A program made the translations under genes and the position numbers. From an uncultured Paracoccaceae bacterium (GTDB taxonomy: Bacteria > Pseudomonadota > Alphaproteobacteria > Rhodobacterales > Rhodobacteraceae): a DNA stretch of 64,000 nucleotides. Positions within the stretch are counted from its first letter, which is position 1; the number at the start of each line of letters is the position of its first letter. The notes under the pieces were generated by a model. It did not search any database and was not told the origin of the DNA. It worked only from the letters and a program-made list of their open reading frames with translations. Location: the NCBI GenBank assembly GCA_947501555.1, contig CANMWG010000001.1:744001-808000 (forward strand). Direction: 5' to 3'. Shown here piece after piece: positions 63,622-64,000 of this stretch.

Positions 63622-64000
63622 GTTTTTTATGTCCCTCAACCTTGATGCGCGTTTGCATTCTGTTTTTCTCAGAATAGCAAGCGCCTGACGGCAATCCGTC
63701 CAAAACAGCGAAATGCCGCCGCGCAACGGCAGTTTCACCGAAACAAGACTTTTTACACAAAATAGGATAGTTATTGTCGACCCTGACTAAAGTCACTGAG
63801 AAGGCTATCAACGAAACTGAATTCAAGTGTTTGGTTTCATTAAATAATTAACGAATACATCTACGCCCGGGCATCCATTGGCGACGTCACATTCAATGCT
63901 CCAATGGCACGCAACCAACTCAAAAAGGGAAATCTTCACCTTTACAACTATCTGCCTACATAGCTCTCAGTGTCGTTCGACAATGGAAAGTAAACTCTGG
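63622..64000. other. Intergenic stretch at the window end
   Basis: AT-rich. No complete gene or RNA is seen; a gene may begin beyond base 64000. Confidence 0.4.

Noticed and set aside
1..64000. tRNA, rRNA or an origin of replication
   Set aside because: No cloverleaf with a GGTTCGAATC-type T-arm, no rRNA text and no cluster of DnaA boxes was noticed; a tRNA or rRNA scan would settle this.

Overview
The window looks like a chromosomal segment of an alphaproteobacterium of the Rhodobacterales (Roseobacter-type, Loktanella/Yoonia/Octadecabacter-like). This is inferred from moderate GC, from 3-hydroxybutyrate dehydrogenase coupled to a patatin, from the nirB-nirD-nirC-phosphatase/kinase cluster, from a very large secreted RTX-type protein, and from many degraded insertion sequences. 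No rRNA, tRNA or CRISPR array was recognised.

Layout. 0-24 kb is mostly core genome: mfd, a Tat-exported MsrB-like protein, a DsbA-like/MFS pair, an XRE-cupin regulator, an aqpS-type aquaporin with an arsenate reductase, an orphan peptide-binding protein, a likely small RNA, bdhA with a patatin, DUF502, psuK-psuG for pseudouridine breakdown, a DUF4198 / HupE-UreJ divergent locus, rpsB-tsf, an acidic tandem-repeat protein, and aroQ coupled to a LuxR-type regulator. 24-30 kb is envelope polysaccharide: two related glycosyltransferases (one frameshifted at a 5-bp repeat), a UDP-glucose dehydrogenase and a UDP-glucuronate epimerase. 30-33 kb is a graveyard: a broken chemoreceptor, a helicase 3' fragment, an IS3 remnant and a broken tniQ.

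33-39 kb is a nitrogen module: nirB, nirD, a nitrite channel, a fused PP2C phosphatase / Ser-Thr kinase, and cyanase. Nitrite and cyanate would both end as ammonium. It is bracketed by two diverged copies of a ~280-bp direct repeat. 40-43 kb holds three genes joined by ATGA overlaps: an RtcB-type RNA ligase, release factor PrfH and a membrane-anchored BCS1-like AAA+ ATPase. RtcB-PrfH is a recognised RNA-damage repair and ribosome-rescue pair; the third partner is the best candidate here for an undescribed extension.

43-51 kb is accessory: an in-frame chimera of an IS110 transposase and a sugar-binding protein, a LysR/SDR/decarboxylase locus cut by an IS6 remnant, a membrane-bound LuxR-type regulator, a MipA-family porin, an esterase and an orphan histidine kinase. 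51-58.6 kb is one 7.5-kb reading frame for an RTX/DUF4214 repeat protein, interrupted by a single in-frame amber codon. 59-64 kb has a DUF1501/DUF1800 pair and a small beta-barrel-like lipoprotein.

All functions are assigned by reading motifs; no database search was possible.
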